Notes: generated by a model not told the origin, from the sequence alone. A stretch of DNA of 64,000 bases from Macrothele yani (GCA_039090855.1 CM077005.1:74892607-74956606); one strand, 5' to 3'. Numbered from the stretch's first letter, positions 11,001 through 22,860 are shown. Made by a program: numbers and translations.

Positions 11001-13310
11001 ATCTTCCATGATTTTATCAAAAGTGTTTATATTACAGCTAAATTATGTGGCAGTCTTCATATCTAATTTTTATTTGCATATTGTGTTACAGTAGTTTAGT
11101 AGCTCTATTTGCTTTGGAAACACGGAATGCCATTTAATGACTTTTCTTGTGCTGAGATAAAAGTCAAGGGGTCGACTAACTCTTAAATATGGATAGGTGC
11201 CTCAGATTATCAGAAATATTGTGATGAGAAACAACTGTGGAAAATGAAAGCTCGAAACGTTGCAAAAGTTTTAAAACTCTCATTCTACGTTATACTTATA
11301 ACTCAATGATAGATTCTTTTGGTCTTGCAAGCAACTCTTTAAAGAGTGTGATACGTACTGCCTGATCTCAGATTGGCAATTAGTTGGTAGGATTCTAGCA
11401 GTAATTTATAGCCACGCTTTTGAAAAAAGAACAAGAAGAAGAAAATGGAAAACAGAGCCCTTTAAAGTTTGTATAAAACACTAGCAATTAGTACTTTCGG
11501 AAGCCGGGAATGGCATCGGAGCTGTAATGTACTTCATCCGCATAAATATTTATTCGTTCCTGGATAGGGACGTTGAAATCAAACAGAAAGTCGTGAAGCC
11601 TGCTGTGCTTTCATAGGCGACGAATAAGTCTGGTGGTCACATTTGCATGTTGGCCCATAGGTCGTTATGGCAACCAGCATGTCAGTAAGTTCAGGTTATG
11701 CGCATTATGCCATTGCGCATTAAGCTTGATCGTCTGGCCTGACGAAACGAGCGACCCATTACCTCGAAGTAATCAGAGTTTTACTGGGAGAGCTGCTCTT
11801 CCCTTCTGCCTTTTGCCGTCAGTTAATGGGCTTGGGTTTTCTCCCTTTAGGGGTTGTACGAATCGTTCCCCTGTCTCCGAGATAGTGTATCGTCGATGTG
11901 AATTATTAATGAAGCTAGCTTCTGCGCCGTAGTTTTTTTCTTTCCTTTTTTTTATATTTTATTTTTTGCCTATTACTACGTTCGAAGTGGAGCCTCATAG
12001 TTTTTCATACAAATTTTACTGCACAGTTTGTGATAAGGTTTTAGTTTTCAAAAGGAAATTTTAATGTGCTGCACTGATATATGTATCACATGACTACTGT
12101 TAATATTTAGTAAAAAGTCCGCTCGAAATATATCGAACGGTCATTTAAATGAAAACGCCTATGTATTTTGCTGTTGCGAAGGAATATTCGAAAAAACTGT
12201 GATGTTTAAAATATTTCATTTTCAGAGCCACCTTGCAAAAATAATGATTCAGTTAGTTAAGATCTTTTAGCATCAGATATACTGTAGCATGGAAACAACA
12301 AATCCAATTTATTCTCCGTTGAAGCATCCGTGAGTGAAACATTTTGAGGTTCATTCGATATAAAAACTAATGATGCTATATAGATTAGTACCCATTCTTT
12401 GTGAATCTTTTCCACTAAATTTGTAAATTTCGATAATGTTTTATGCATTTTTCTTTAAAAATTATTGTTTCAAAGGCTCCATAAATGGTGTTTTCATGTA
12501 GACATTAAAGTGTCTAAAATATTGTGTTAATAGTAGTCACATGTAACCCCTTCCAGTTCAAATAATTCTAAATGTAAATAAGAGAAGCTTATATTGATGC
12601 ATATGCAAGTAGTAAGTGTTTTGCTCTGGTTTTTCATTTTACTACAAGCTGATTCCATGCACAACAAGGCGTAGTTTTCTTAACTTGTTTCTTCTGTCGA
12701 CATCTGTTCTTTTGAATGTTTTGAAGTCAGCTATTTTGACCGAAAACATTCCGTTCTTTAATAAAGAAACTGTGCCTGCACTTTGCGACAAAGCTAGGAC
12801 AATTGACTTACAAAATAGTTGATTACTGAAAATAGCATGCACAGTGGATCTATACTCATACATATTGTGCCGTATACTTCTAATTAATCATCCATTTTGA
12901 GTTTTCAGCTTTCTTATGTATTTCGATATTTGTTGGTTAAAGGTTTTCTCACTGAACGGTACATTACTTTTCCTATCAGCTCTCACGTTTCGGCAACGTA
13001 CAAGCTGTGAGTCAGAAGAAAATAAATAGCCTACATCGAATGAGATAAAAGGTGGAGTAATGGAGAGACTGAGAGATCAAGAGGTTGTTGTAGATATATG
13101 AGTATAGATAAGAGATTTCCAAACAGCGCGTCAGACGACTTGGGAAGTCGCGACACTACCTGAGCGGAAACGCTAAATTAAGTTTGAAAACAAATTTTAA
13201 TTCCGATTTTTTGGAAGAACACAATATTCCAGAGGCAACGATATTCTGTGGAAGTTTTTGTTACTGCGGAAAAGGTTTCGCTCCGTGTCACCAGAGTGCA
13301 TGTGGAATCA
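11001..13310. other. No recognisable feature
   Basis: Anonymous AT-rich sequence. The ORFs (for example 11,633-11,932 plus and 12,642-12,863 minus) are short, mutually overlapping and show no motif. No repeat of clear period was seen. Confidence 0.5.
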
Positions 13311-13490
13311 CAGTCAGCTACAGTGTCCCTGTACAGTTACCACAGTGCTACAGTAGCTATAGTGTACCATTACCACAGTGCTAGAGTAGCTATAATGTCC
13401 CTGTACCATTTCTGCAGCGCTACAGTTTCCCTGTACCACGACAGTAGTGCTACAGTAGTTACAGTGTCCCTGTAGCATTACCGACAGCTA
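13311..13490 (+). repeat. Degenerate minisatellite, about 38-bp unit
   Basis: About four to five imperfect copies of a unit built from GCTACAGTAGCTACAGTG, TCCCTGTACCATT and ACCACAGT. Copies differ by small deletions, so the period drifts. Confidence 0.75.
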
Positions 13491-13763
13491 TTTGGATTTT
13501 GCTACGTTGCTACCCGGTCGTATTTTGTTTCTTGCTACCACCCCAGTGTAGGTAAATACAGTAAATAGACTGTCAAAGCAGGTTCAACTTCGATATATCT
13601 GCCTTCAATACTTCCCAAAAAAACTAAGTTTCCATTCAACCATTCTTGAAATTTTTAACTGGAAATAAAGTGGAACCAGTGGCGTAACCATGTTTCAAAA
13701 TCTGGGGGTCCGTTCACACATGCACAATGATCGGATCCCCCAGATTATATGTATTCATATATG

Positions 13764-15025
13764 CACTGCTGGCCACCCAAAATGCAACACCACGAAGGAA
13801 GAATCCGATTGGCCTGAAATTCGCAGCATGCGTCGCCCGCGAGAGGACATGCAAACGATTGGCATTGCAGGGCATATGTAAATCATGTGCGCCCGGCACG
13901 CCACCGAGAAGCACTATAATAAGGGTGCACAGAAGACTTAGTGGCAGTGTGTTCTGCTGCCGGACCTGTGCGTGGGAAGCTTCCTGATGCCTCGTCGCAG
14001 AATACGGCAGTCATTCCAGCACGTTTCGGAGTTCGACAGAGGACGAATAGTGGCTTATCGCGAAAGCGGTTTATCGTACCGAGACATCGGCACCCGTGTG
14101 GGACGACATGCAGCCACAGTGAGGCGAGTATGGATTCGGTGGATGCAGAAGGGAAGGAAGGACCAACGTGAGTGATTGCCGCAGCCGCGGCACACCACCG
14201 AACGAGAGGACCGGCATGTTGTGCGGCAGGCATTGGCGGCTCGCACCGCCACATTACGAACGTTAGCGCAGGAATTAAGGTGTCAGCACGTACCGTTCGA
14301 CGTCGTCTGCAGGAGCGAGGACTTGTCGCACTGCGCACATTGCTCCGATTACCATTTACGTTACACCACCGGCGAGTGCGACGGCAGTGGGCCGTTAAAC
14401 GCCGCACCTGGACTACTGAATGGCACGACATTGTCTTTTCGGACGAATCCCGCTTCTGCCTGCAAAACCACAATGGCCGGATCCGCGTGTGACGGCACCG
14501 CGGCGAGAGACTGTATGACGCCTGCATTATGCATCGCCATACCGGTCCGTCGCCTGCCGTTATGGTTTGGGGCGCAATTGGATATGACACTCGCACCCCT
14601 CTGGTACGCATCGCCGGTACACTCAACAGCCACCGCTACATCTCCGACGTTTTGGAGCCTGTAATCCTCCCTTTCCTGCAGGACCTGCCAGCGGCCGCGT
14701 TTCAACAGAACAATGCGCGCCTGCACGTGCAACGCATCGTGCAACAATTCTTCACGGCCCATAAGGTGTCGCTGCTGTCGTGGCCCGCCTGTTCTCCCGA
14801 TATGTCGACCATCGAACACGTCTGGTCGCTGATCGGCAACCGAGTGGCTCGGCAAACACCACCGCCATGGGGGCCACACGAACTATTGATGTCTGCGTGT
14901 TCCGCAAGTCGCACGGGCCTGTAAGCTCAATCGTTTCATCTTTGTATCTGCTGTTATGTGTCCAGTAAATATAGCTTTGCTATCTCGTGTCCTTCTGGGT
15001 GTGGCATTTTAGGTGGCCAGCAGTG
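13764..15025 (+). mobile_element. Tc1-like transposon, complete ends
   Basis: Terminal inverted repeats begin CACTGCTGGCCACC at the left; the right end is its near-perfect reverse complement (about 30 bases, ending CAGTG at 15,025), with TATA sequences adjacent as expected for TA-targeted insertion. It encloses a broken transposase on the plus strand and is nested in the small transposon at 13,678-15,454. Confidence 0.85.
13972..14924 (+). pseudogene. Tc1 transposase pseudogene (DD34E type, second Asp lost)
   Basis: The N-terminal helix-turn-helix is in frame 13,972-14,175 (SEFDRGRIVAYRESGLSYRD region), ending at a stop. The middle continues at 14,172-14,492 with the first catalytic Asp in IVFSDESRF. 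The C-terminal catalytic part is at 14,529-14,924. There the expected QQDN has become QQNN, so the second catalytic Asp is replaced by Asn; the Glu follows after 34 residues in STIEHVW. The protein would cut and rejoin the element ends. At least two frame breaks, the lost Asp and an early stop (SASRTGL) make it non-functional. Confidence 0.85.
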
Positions 15026-15464
15026 TATATAACAATATATACATACTGTATAAGATAATTTTGGGACCCCCCCCTACACACACACGCAGGAGCAAGGTAG
15101 TTGCTGTGGTGCAATGTAACGGGCATGACATAGGCGCCTCTGTTGGCGAATTGTGGAACTTAACAAATACAACTGTACGACTATAATAGAAATGACAGAA
15201 ATGTAAATTACAAAGTTGCGGAGCTGATTTTGCTTATTAGGGATTGATATCGCTGTTTAATTAAGCACACATTATACACTTGTTTGCATTCTACGAAAAA
15301 TCACAATCTTATATTATTAAATTTAGTTGGTTCATATCATAAAAAAGTGTGAATTATATCATTGTATTCTCGAAAAATGGGGGGGTGGCCTTTATATTGG
15401 GAATCCCGGACTCTGAAAATCTGAAAATCGTAACCCCCCAGTGGTTACGCCCATAAGTGGAACC

Positions 15465-16320
15465 CATATATAACGAACACGCGTAATGCGAATTTCTGCA
15501 TAAACTGAATTTTTAGAGATCCTTTGAACTCCGTAATCTTTTTCTTGATATTTGAACCGCATATTAAGTACAATATGTTTTCGGCAAACTGTATACATCC
15601 AAGCTTGGCATGGTTATCAACAAACAAAATATGAGGCATTCACTCAGTTTTTAACCACTGCTATTTCACTGGAAAACTGGAATTCACCTACTTTTGACCC
15701 ACCACATGGCTCCCCTTACGGGCAGGTCAATTTACATGAGGAAAAGAATGTTTCGGTTGTTGTTGTTTTTTATTTTTATTTTTATTTTTGCTACCACCCG
15801 CTGCTACCTCTATCCGTTTATCATACATACACATCCTATGAAAATATTGTCTTTTATACCCTCTCGTTTTCACCTTTCAATCACTTAATCTCTGTTTAGA
15901 AATATTTAGAATTTGTTTTACAATTTAAACACTTAATCACCGCGTCAGAGGAAATGGATAAAAACATTTAAAACAGCTATCGAGATAAGCAACAGTCGTC
16001 TCATATTTTGGACGTAACAGCAAATCAAATGTAACAGGTGAAATTCGAAATTTTGGCATTTGCTGTAATTTTTACATTTCTTAAGTTCTGCTTATTGCAG
16101 ATCTCACTCATATTTTTGTTTGCTATATTTTTTTATAAACAAGCATTTACTTTCAATTAAGTGATAAACCGTTTGTGACAGACTAGTTTTAATCTGACAT
16201 AATGTTCCATGCCAAAAACAGCCCATTTTTATATGTCCGATTATAACGAAGCTTGCATACATCGAGTGTTTTCAATTCATCCATCAACTTTGTTATATAC
16301 GGGTAAATTATGTTACTGCG
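15465..16320. other. No gene; AT-rich with a TTTTTA simple repeat
   Basis: A short TTTTATTTTTA tract lies at about 15,768-15,792. Otherwise no domain, repeat or structural RNA was recognised. Confidence 0.5.
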
Positions 16321-16669
16321 GAATGTAAGGTCAGGTGATGCGTAACATCACAGCCTCACCTTGACAAATGTCAACCCCGGCTTCTCGTGGTGCATGTTGT
16401 TCCCGCTAAAGGGGCTCTGACGACCGCCAATAGCGGTATAACTATACCATCGGGATTAGAGGAAATGCTATCCCACACTCATCAATCCGCTTGGCCAGCG
16501 TGGTGAGTTATGGCCAAACTCCTCCAAAATGACTCCACAACTTAAATCTTGGCCCTCAGTGTCGGGCAGCTGGAATGTACCTGGCCAAGGTAGCGGCCAG
16601 TGCGACATGAAGGCAGAGGGTGCTATAAATCACCGGAGGACCGGACTAGGCTGCTATTTGATGCTGGCC

Positions 16670-17110
16670 TTGGCTACATACAATAGACGCTCCCTATCTT
16701 CTGATTCAAGACTTCTTGAATTGGAAGAGGAACTACAAAGGATCAAGTGGGACATCGTCGGGCTAAGTGAGGTAAGAAGAAAAGGAGAAGATCTCATTGA
16801 ACTGAAAAGTGGACATCTCTTCTACTATCGTGGGACAGATACTGGCAGAACTAGTGGTGTTTGATTTATAATAAACAAGAAACTGAAGGATAAAGTTGTC
16901 GAAGTTGAAAGTTCCTCTGACAGAGCTGCACGACTTATTATCCAACTATCGAGAAGATACCAGGCTCAGATTATTCAAACTTATGCACCCACCACAAGAC
17001 ATCCTGAAGAAGAAATTGAAGAATTTTATGAGGAAATTCGTCATCTAAATAATAAAGGCAATCAGCACTTGAAGATAATTATGGGAGATTTCAATGCAAA
17101 ATAGGGCAAC
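16670..17110 (+). pseudogene. RTE endonuclease domain, broken
   Basis: Residues of an APE-like endonuclease are readable through one stop near 16,863: LATYNRRSL at the start, VGLSEVRRKG with a catalytic-type Glu, then after the stop IIQTYAPT, and IIMGDFNAK with the Asp/Asn pair near 17,085-17,102. The next codon is a stop. The endonuclease nicks the target DNA so RT can prime on it. The frame 16,529-16,864 includes 5' leader sequence before the true domain. Confidence 0.8.
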
Positions 17111-17294
17111 GGCTACAGAATGAAACTGTAGTAGGTAAATTCGGTCACGGCAATAGAAACCAGCGTGGAAATACTCTCGTAGAGTTTGCAGAGGCAGAAG
17201 GGTTTTTCATCATGAACTCTTTTTCAAGAAAAAGCCGCAAAGGAAATGGACATAGAAGCATCCCATTAGATGGACAAGTGAAATTGATTTTATT

Positions 17295-19499
17295 ATGTGT
17301 AACAAGAAATTTTTCATGGAAGACAGCAGTGTGCTAAACAAGTTCAACACAGGTAGTGTCCATAGAGTGGTAAGATATAAGGTACACCTCAATGCTAAAC
17401 TCGAGCGTGGCAAGCTCATAAAACAATCAAAGTGTATTGACGTGTCCAACCTTAAAAAGCATCAGAATACCTTCAAATTGGAACTGAGGAACAGATTCCC
17501 TACTCTAGAAGGTTTAACATCAGAAGAAGTGGACATCTCTGAAGTTAACAGAAAAGTAACCAAAGCTCTTATGGAAACAGCAACAAGATTAGTTGGGTCT
17601 AAGAAGAAGTTGCGTGTGAACAAATTATAATTTGATAATTATCAGGAAAAAGCAAAATATTGATGCAAAGAAGAAGAAAGATGACGACAACTAAAGAAGA
17701 TGTAACTTCCAAAGTGGAATATATAGAGCTATGCAAGACAGTACAAAAAAGTATTACTGAAGACTTAAGGAAATTCAACTGTGAACTAGTGAGGAAAGCA
17801 ATTAAAAACAACCAAAGCTTAAAGATAGCAAAGAGACATCTCAGTAAGGGAAGAAAACAAATTTTTGCACTGAGAAGAGAAGATGGTTCTGTAACAAGAA
17901 CAAGAAATAGTGGCGAAATTTTGACAAGAGTGAAATATTTCTACTCCAAATTATATGAAACGGATGATACATGTACTACAGACATCATAAAAGGTACCAG
18001 TGCCAGAGTTCTTCGAGTCCTCCCAGCAGAAGTTACACATGCAATGAAGAACATGAAGCGAGGAAAAGCTCCAAGAGAAGATGGAATTACTATAGACATC
18101 ATACAAGAAGCAAGTGGAGAAATTGAAACAGTACTCGCCCAAGTTGTCACTCGATGCCTTAATGAAGAGAAGATTCTTGAGGATTGGAACAACGCTACAA
18201 TGATCCTGCTACATAAAAAAGGTGATATTGTGGATATCAGGAACTACAGACATATCAGCCTCCTATCAGTGGTTTATAAAATCTTCACTAAAGTTCTTTT
18301 ACACCGCTTGAAGGTAATACTGGACATGGCTCAACCGAGAGAATAAGCTGGATTCAGGAGTGGCTACAGCACTATAGATCATATCCATGTGCTGAGAGAA
18401 CTAATTGAAAGAGCAAGGGAATAATGAACTTCCATTGTGCATGGCTTTTGTTGATTATGAAAAGGCATTTGATTCGGTAAAACCATCAGCAGTTACAATG
18501 GCTATGAAATCCTGCGGTGTTGAAGATGCATACATTAATATTATTAATAACATCTATAAAAATGCAAGTGCAAAGATTCGGTTGTTTGAGATACATAAAA
18601 ATTGGAAAGGAAGTGAGACAAGGTGACAATATATCTCCCAAGCTCTTTAATGCCACATTAGAAAATGTCTTTCAATCACTGAACTGGGAAAACAAAGAGA
18701 TAAAGATTAATGGAGATTATCTAACTCACCTTCGTTTTGCTGATGACGTAGTCATTTTTGCAACTACCCCATAAGAGCTGCAGAGTATGATCCAGGAACT
18801 TGCTGACAAGTGTAAAGAAGTGGGATTAAAATGAAGATTCAGAAGACAAAAGCGATGTACAATGCTTTTACAAGAAATGAAGATTTATCGATTGATGGAG
18901 AAAAGCTGGAGATAACAGATACCTACGTTTATCTTGGACAGCAGATATCAAGTGAGGGTCACATTGATGAAGAAATTAATAGGCGTATAAAACTTGCCTG
19001 GAGAGCTTTTGGAAGAAACAGCATAATTTTCAAGAGCAATATGCCATTATGTCTTAAAAGAAAATTGTTTGATCAATGCATCCTTCCAGTGCTTACGTAT
19101 GGTGCAAAGACGTGGACCTTAACAAAAAGAGACATACAAAGGCTGCAGACAACTCAAAGCAGCACGGAGAGGTGCATGCTTGGTGTAACCAGGAGAGATA
19201 AGAATAGGAACTGGTGGATCAGAAAAATGACAAGAGTGGAAGACATCATGATCAGAGTAAAATCCCTGAAATGGCAATGGGCTGGACATACTGCCAGAAG
19301 GACAGACCATCGATGGACAGTCGAAATTTTAGATTGGATTCCAAAGGACAGGAAAAGACCCAGAAGAAGACCACATGGAAGATGGGTGGATGAAATTCGA
19401 AAGTATGCGGGAGTGACATGGAGGAGACTGGCACAAAACAGACCGTTGTGGAGGAAAGTTGGAGAGACCTTCGTCCAGCAGTGGATTGATAATAGTTGA
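17295..19499 (+). pseudogene. RTE reverse transcriptase and C-terminal region, broken
   Basis: Frames 17,295-17,630, 17,660-18,346, 18,405-18,626, 18,517-18,774 and 18,831-19,499 join in order. RT landmarks: NYRHISLLSVVYKIF (finger), CMAFVDYEKAFDSV (first catalytic Asp), RQGDNISPKLFNATLE, and LRFADDVVIF (catalytic pair). The 222-residue last frame holds the thumb and the RTE C-terminus with the pattern W-R-K near NWWIRKM and WAGHTARR, ending at 19,499 just before the GAT tail. Each break looks like one or a few bases, so the copy is moderately old. Confidence 0.85.
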
Positions 19500-19517
19500 C
19501 GATGATGATGATGATGA

Positions 19518-19632
19518 ATGTCACTGCTATTGTAATAATGTTACTGCTATTTTGTAATAACGTTACTGTTATTGTAAATAATGTTATGTAAACAACGTTA
19601 CTGCTATTGTAAATAATGTTACTGCTTGTGAA
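19518..19632 (+). repeat. Tandem repeat, about 25-bp unit
   Basis: Imperfect copies of a unit around AATGTTACTGCTATTGTA follow immediately after the RTE tail. About four to five units, with one shortened. Confidence 0.75.
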
Positions 19633-19640
19633 GTGGAGCT

Positions 19641-19889
19641 ATGGAAAAATTTGTTGATACGAATAAAAAACGGGGAGTCAAAGATTCAAAGAATAAGAAC
19701 GGGAGGAAATGTATACACAGGAAGAATGAGGAGAACTGTTTGGACTTCGGATTCACGTATCCGAGGGAGGATGATGAAGAACGTTCTCATTGCATTGTTT
19801 GATTGAAAATGCTGGCAGCTGAAAGTATACAAACTGAAACACTACTTAGAATTAATAACAAGGAACTGTACACCAATTACACTTAAAAT
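19641..19889 (+). pseudogene. BED-finger fragment of a hAT/ZBED-like protein
   Basis: From the ATG at 19,641 a frame reads about 80 residues with the pattern CLDFGFTY...DDEERSHCIV, then a TGA where the second finger Cys is expected, then LKMLAAES. This is the N-terminal pattern of hAT-derived ZBED5/FAM200-like proteins (lysine-rich start, LDFGFTY motif, BED zinc finger). The fragment stops soon after, with no dimerisation or transposase domain following. I infer a decayed relic of a hAT transposon; the finger would have bound DNA. Small size keeps confidence moderate. Confidence 0.55.
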
Positions 19890-20262
19890 AATACTAGTGA
19901 TCCGAATTGCTTTTCGTAGAATATAAATCAAAGTATCCTAGTTTTCATACAACAACCAAACGGCTTTATCAAGGAAGGTAGACAGCTAATTGCAAACTGG
20001 ATAATGGAACACTTCAACAATTTTCGCTACTTATACACTAAAAATTAGCATTTCTTTTTTTTCTGGTTTCAATATTAATTATAACAGTTCATTATTAGCG
20101 ACGCTTTTCTATAAACTAAACAAACTTAAGTATTTCTCTATTTCATTAAAATTGTATTATTTACAAAACATCCTAGAATGATATGAAGGAGCTGCATGCA
20201 AAATTTCGTAAGTGAATTGAGGCTTTATTTGACCCTAAAAGTTTAGCAACCCTTGGAATAGA

Positions 20263-21035
20263 TTGAAAATGCTCCAAATACGTGGCGACAGTAAATAAAT
20301 AAATACATCGCTCTTAACCACGTTCTAGAAACACACAGCAACCGAAAAATTGTTTTTCAGCCGCCACTGAAAAACAGTTTTCGGTTGCTGTGTGTTTCTA
20401 GAACGATCTCGCCCTTTGATTTATCTTGGATCTCGCCCTTTGGATTTAACTGCTATAATATATATATAGCCTGTGCCGTTAATGCCCACCAGATGGAGAC
20501 CTCTCAGTAGCTGAGCCCATCTTACGGATTTATGATGTCAGAAGCTGACTTAAAAATTCACATAGCACCGTGGATTGTTGGCCACCGTGGCGTAAATGTA
20601 ACGCACTCGGCTAGATATCGAGAGTTCTGTTGGTTCAATTCCACAGCGGCGGCTGAAAAACAATTTTTGGGTTGTTGTGTGTTTCTAGAACGTGGTTAAG
20701 AGCGATGTATTTATTTATTTACTGTCGCCACGTATTTGGGGTATTTTCAACTTGGAACTCGCCCTTTGGATTTAACTGCTATAATATATATATAGCCTGT
20801 GCCGTTAATGCCCACCAGATGGAGACGTCTCAGTAGCTGAGCCCATCTTACGGATTTATGATGTCAGAAGCTGACTTAAAAATACACATAGCACCGTGGA
20901 TTATTGGCCACCGTGGCGTAAATATAACGCACTCGGCTAGATATCGAGAGTTCTGTTGGTTGAATTCCACAGCGGCGGCTGAAAAACAAATTTTCGGTTG
21001 CTGTGTATTTCTAGAACTAGGTTAAGAGCGATGTA
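20263..21035 (+). mobile_element. tRNA-like SINE in tandem and inverted arrangement
   Basis: Two direct units of 326 bp begin at 20,432 and 20,758, each with a TATATATA tract, a central part, and a tRNA-like segment (20,581-20,653 and 20,907-20,979). The tRNA-like part has a near-complete acceptor pairing (GCCACCG with CGGCGGC), an A-box-like GTGGCGTAAATG and a B-box-like GGTTCAATTCC in the first unit (GGTTGAATTCC in the second). An inverted partial copy occupies 20,263-20,365, complementary to 20,648-20,750. It reads as a tRNA-derived SINE rearranged after insertion. Confidence 0.7.
20321..20405. repeat. Long hairpin, about 39-bp arms
   Basis: Arms 20,321-20,360 and 20,367-20,405 are reverse complements with very few mismatches around a CCGCCA spacer. 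It joins the inverted and direct copies of the SINE. Confidence 0.85.
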
Positions 21036-21204
21036 TTTATTTACTTTGTATAGATTAATAGCGCGTTGTAATTACATCGAAGATCCAAAACAGTATGACC
21101 AAGGGCCTAATACGATTTGTTGTTCCAATACCAACTATAGATGCTCAATTGGATTGATGACTGATAAATTTGGAGGTCAGGCAAATAGCTGGATGTCTTC
21201 ATTA

Positions 21205-22440
21205 TACCATGCCATGAAAGAGTGTACCTAGTCTACAATGATGTTTAGGTAGACGTCATAGTTTCCTGTACATGACTGACTGAACCCAGGATTTCCCAGC
21301 AGAACATTGTCCAAAGCATTACCTTTCATCCACCGGACCTTTGCAGTGAAAGGATGTGCCTAGTCTGCAATGATGTTTAGGTAGATGATAGACGTCATTG
21401 TTTCCTGCACATGAATGACTGAACCGAGGGTTTCCCAGCCCAACATTTCCCAAAGCATTACACTTCATCTACCAGACCCTCTCCATGAAAGGTTGTACCT
21501 AGTCTGCAATGATGCTTAGGTAGATGGTAGACGTCATAGTTTCCTGCACATGAATGTCTGAACCCAGGGTTCCCCAGCAGAACATTGTCCAAAGCATTAC
21601 ACGTCATCCTTCAGACCCTTGCCATGAAAGGATATACCTAGTTTCCAATGATGTTTAGGTAGATGATAGACGTCATAGTTTTCTGCACATGAATGTCTGA
21701 ACCCAGGGTTCCCCAGCAGAACATTGTCCAAAGCATTACACTTCATCCACCAGACCCTTGCCATGAAAGGATGTACCTTGTCTACAATGATGCTTAGGTA
21801 GATTGTAGACGTCATAGTTTCCTGCACATGAATGACTAAACCCAGGGTTTCCCAGCAGAACATTCTCCATAGCATTACACTTCCTCCACCATACACTTGC
21901 CGTGAAAGGATGTACCTAGTCTGCAGTGATGTTTAGGTAGACGTCATAGTTTCCTGCACATGAATGCCTGAACCCAGTGTTTCCCAGCAGAACATTGTTC
22001 AAAGCATTCCACGTCATCCACCAGACCCTTGCCATGAAAGGATGTACCTAGTTTGCAATGATGTTTAGGTAGATCGTTGACGTCATAGTTTTCTGCACAT
22101 GAATGACTGAACCCAGTGTTTCCCAGCAGAACATTGTTCAAAGCATTCCACGTCATCCACCAGACCCTTGCCATGAAAGGATATACCTAGTCTCCAATGA
22201 TGTTTAGGTAGATGATAGACGTCATAGTTTTCTGCACATGAATGTCTGAACCCAGGGTTCCCCAGCAGAACATTCTCCATAGCATTACACTTCCTCCACC
22301 AGACCCTTGCCATGAAAGGATGTACCTTGTCTACAATGATGTTTAGGTAGATTTTAGACGTCATAGCTTCCTGCACATGAATGACTGAGCACAGGGTTTC
22401 CCAGCAGAACATTGTTCAAAACATTGCATTTCCTCCGCCC
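21205..22440 (-). repeat. Nine-copy 139-bp tandem array from a Tc1 transposase segment
   Basis: The landmark AGAACATT recurs at 21,301, 21,440, 21,579, 21,719, 21,857, 21,989, 22,129, 22,267 and 22,406: intervals 139, 139, 140, 138, 132, 140, 138 and 139. On the minus strand each unit translates to part of a Tc1 transposase catalytic domain (NVLLGNPGF, HSCAENYDV, LPKHH, HPFMARVWW). Because 139 is not divisible by three, the frame drifts between units. The repeat is therefore an internal amplification of transposase DNA and not a protein-level repeat. Confidence 0.9.
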
Positions 22441-22860
22441 GCTTCATTTTATCCTACGGTGCATCCTGGTGCCAACACGTTCCCCAGGTACACGACGCAT
22501 ACGTACCCGGTCGCCCACATGGTGCAACAGGAAATGAATTTCATCTGACCAGACTGCCCCCTTCCAATCATTCAAAATCCAGTTTTATGCTAGCGTGGGC
22601 TTTGTAGGCTCTTTCGGCGGTAAACCGAGGTTACCATTGACATTCTGAGCAGCCTGAGTCTAAGCAGTTCGTTTTCAGCAGGGTTCGATGTATTGTATGT
22701 TATGACACACTACTCCCAACACCAAAATTCAAATTATTGGCGAGTTGTGACCATGTATCCGTTCTGTTGGCTCGTACCCTACGGGACAGCCTTCGCTTAT
22801 CTCGAGCATGGATGAGCCATGGTCAGCCCACACGTTGGCGACGGTTCCTGATTTTTTGCT
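21205..22860 (-). pseudogene. Tc1 transposase pseudogene containing the 139-bp array
   Basis: Reading down from about 22,860 on the minus strand, broken frames show a helix-turn-helix-like start (LSRRVRANRTDTWSQLANNL), then AVWSDEIHFLLHHVGDRVR with the first catalytic Asp near 22,548, then VPGERVGTRMHRR. From 22,440 downward the catalytic segment is repeated nine times. The second Asp and the terminal Glu part were not found beyond the array. The gene is dead; inverted termini of the parent transposon were not located. Confidence 0.75.

Larger units (their letters stand above)
13678..15454. mobile_element. Small DNA transposon (MITE-like) split by a Tc1 insertion
   Basis: The termini are short inverted repeats: AGTGGCGTAACCA at the left, and ATGGGCGTAACCA read inward from the right (11 of 13 match). 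AAGTGGAACC flanks both sides (13,668-13,677 and 15,455-15,464), a 9-10-bp target duplication. Removing the nested Tc1 element (13,764-15,025) leaves about 515 bp with runs of G/C but no coding capacity. The duplication length would suit a MULE or similar superfamily, but terminal sequence alone does not settle the class. Confidence 0.65.
16325..19517 (+). mobile_element. RTE-clade non-LTR retrotransposon, decayed
   Basis: A GC-richer 5' leader (16,325-16,560) precedes an apurinic-type endonuclease, RT and an RTE-type C-terminal region, and the element ends in a GAT microsatellite (19,499-19,517). The single-ORF layout, the C-terminal GHTARR...DHRWTVEILDW region and the GAT-repeat tail are typical of RTE/BovB-type elements. 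Several stops and frameshifts interrupt the ORF. Target duplications were not found. A different tandem repeat follows directly after the tail. Confidence 0.85.

Noticed and set aside
13883..14626. A 247-residue minus-strand ORF within the Tc1 element
   Set aside because: It is antisense to a recognisable transposase and has biased composition (Arg, Cys), so it is a shadow ORF.
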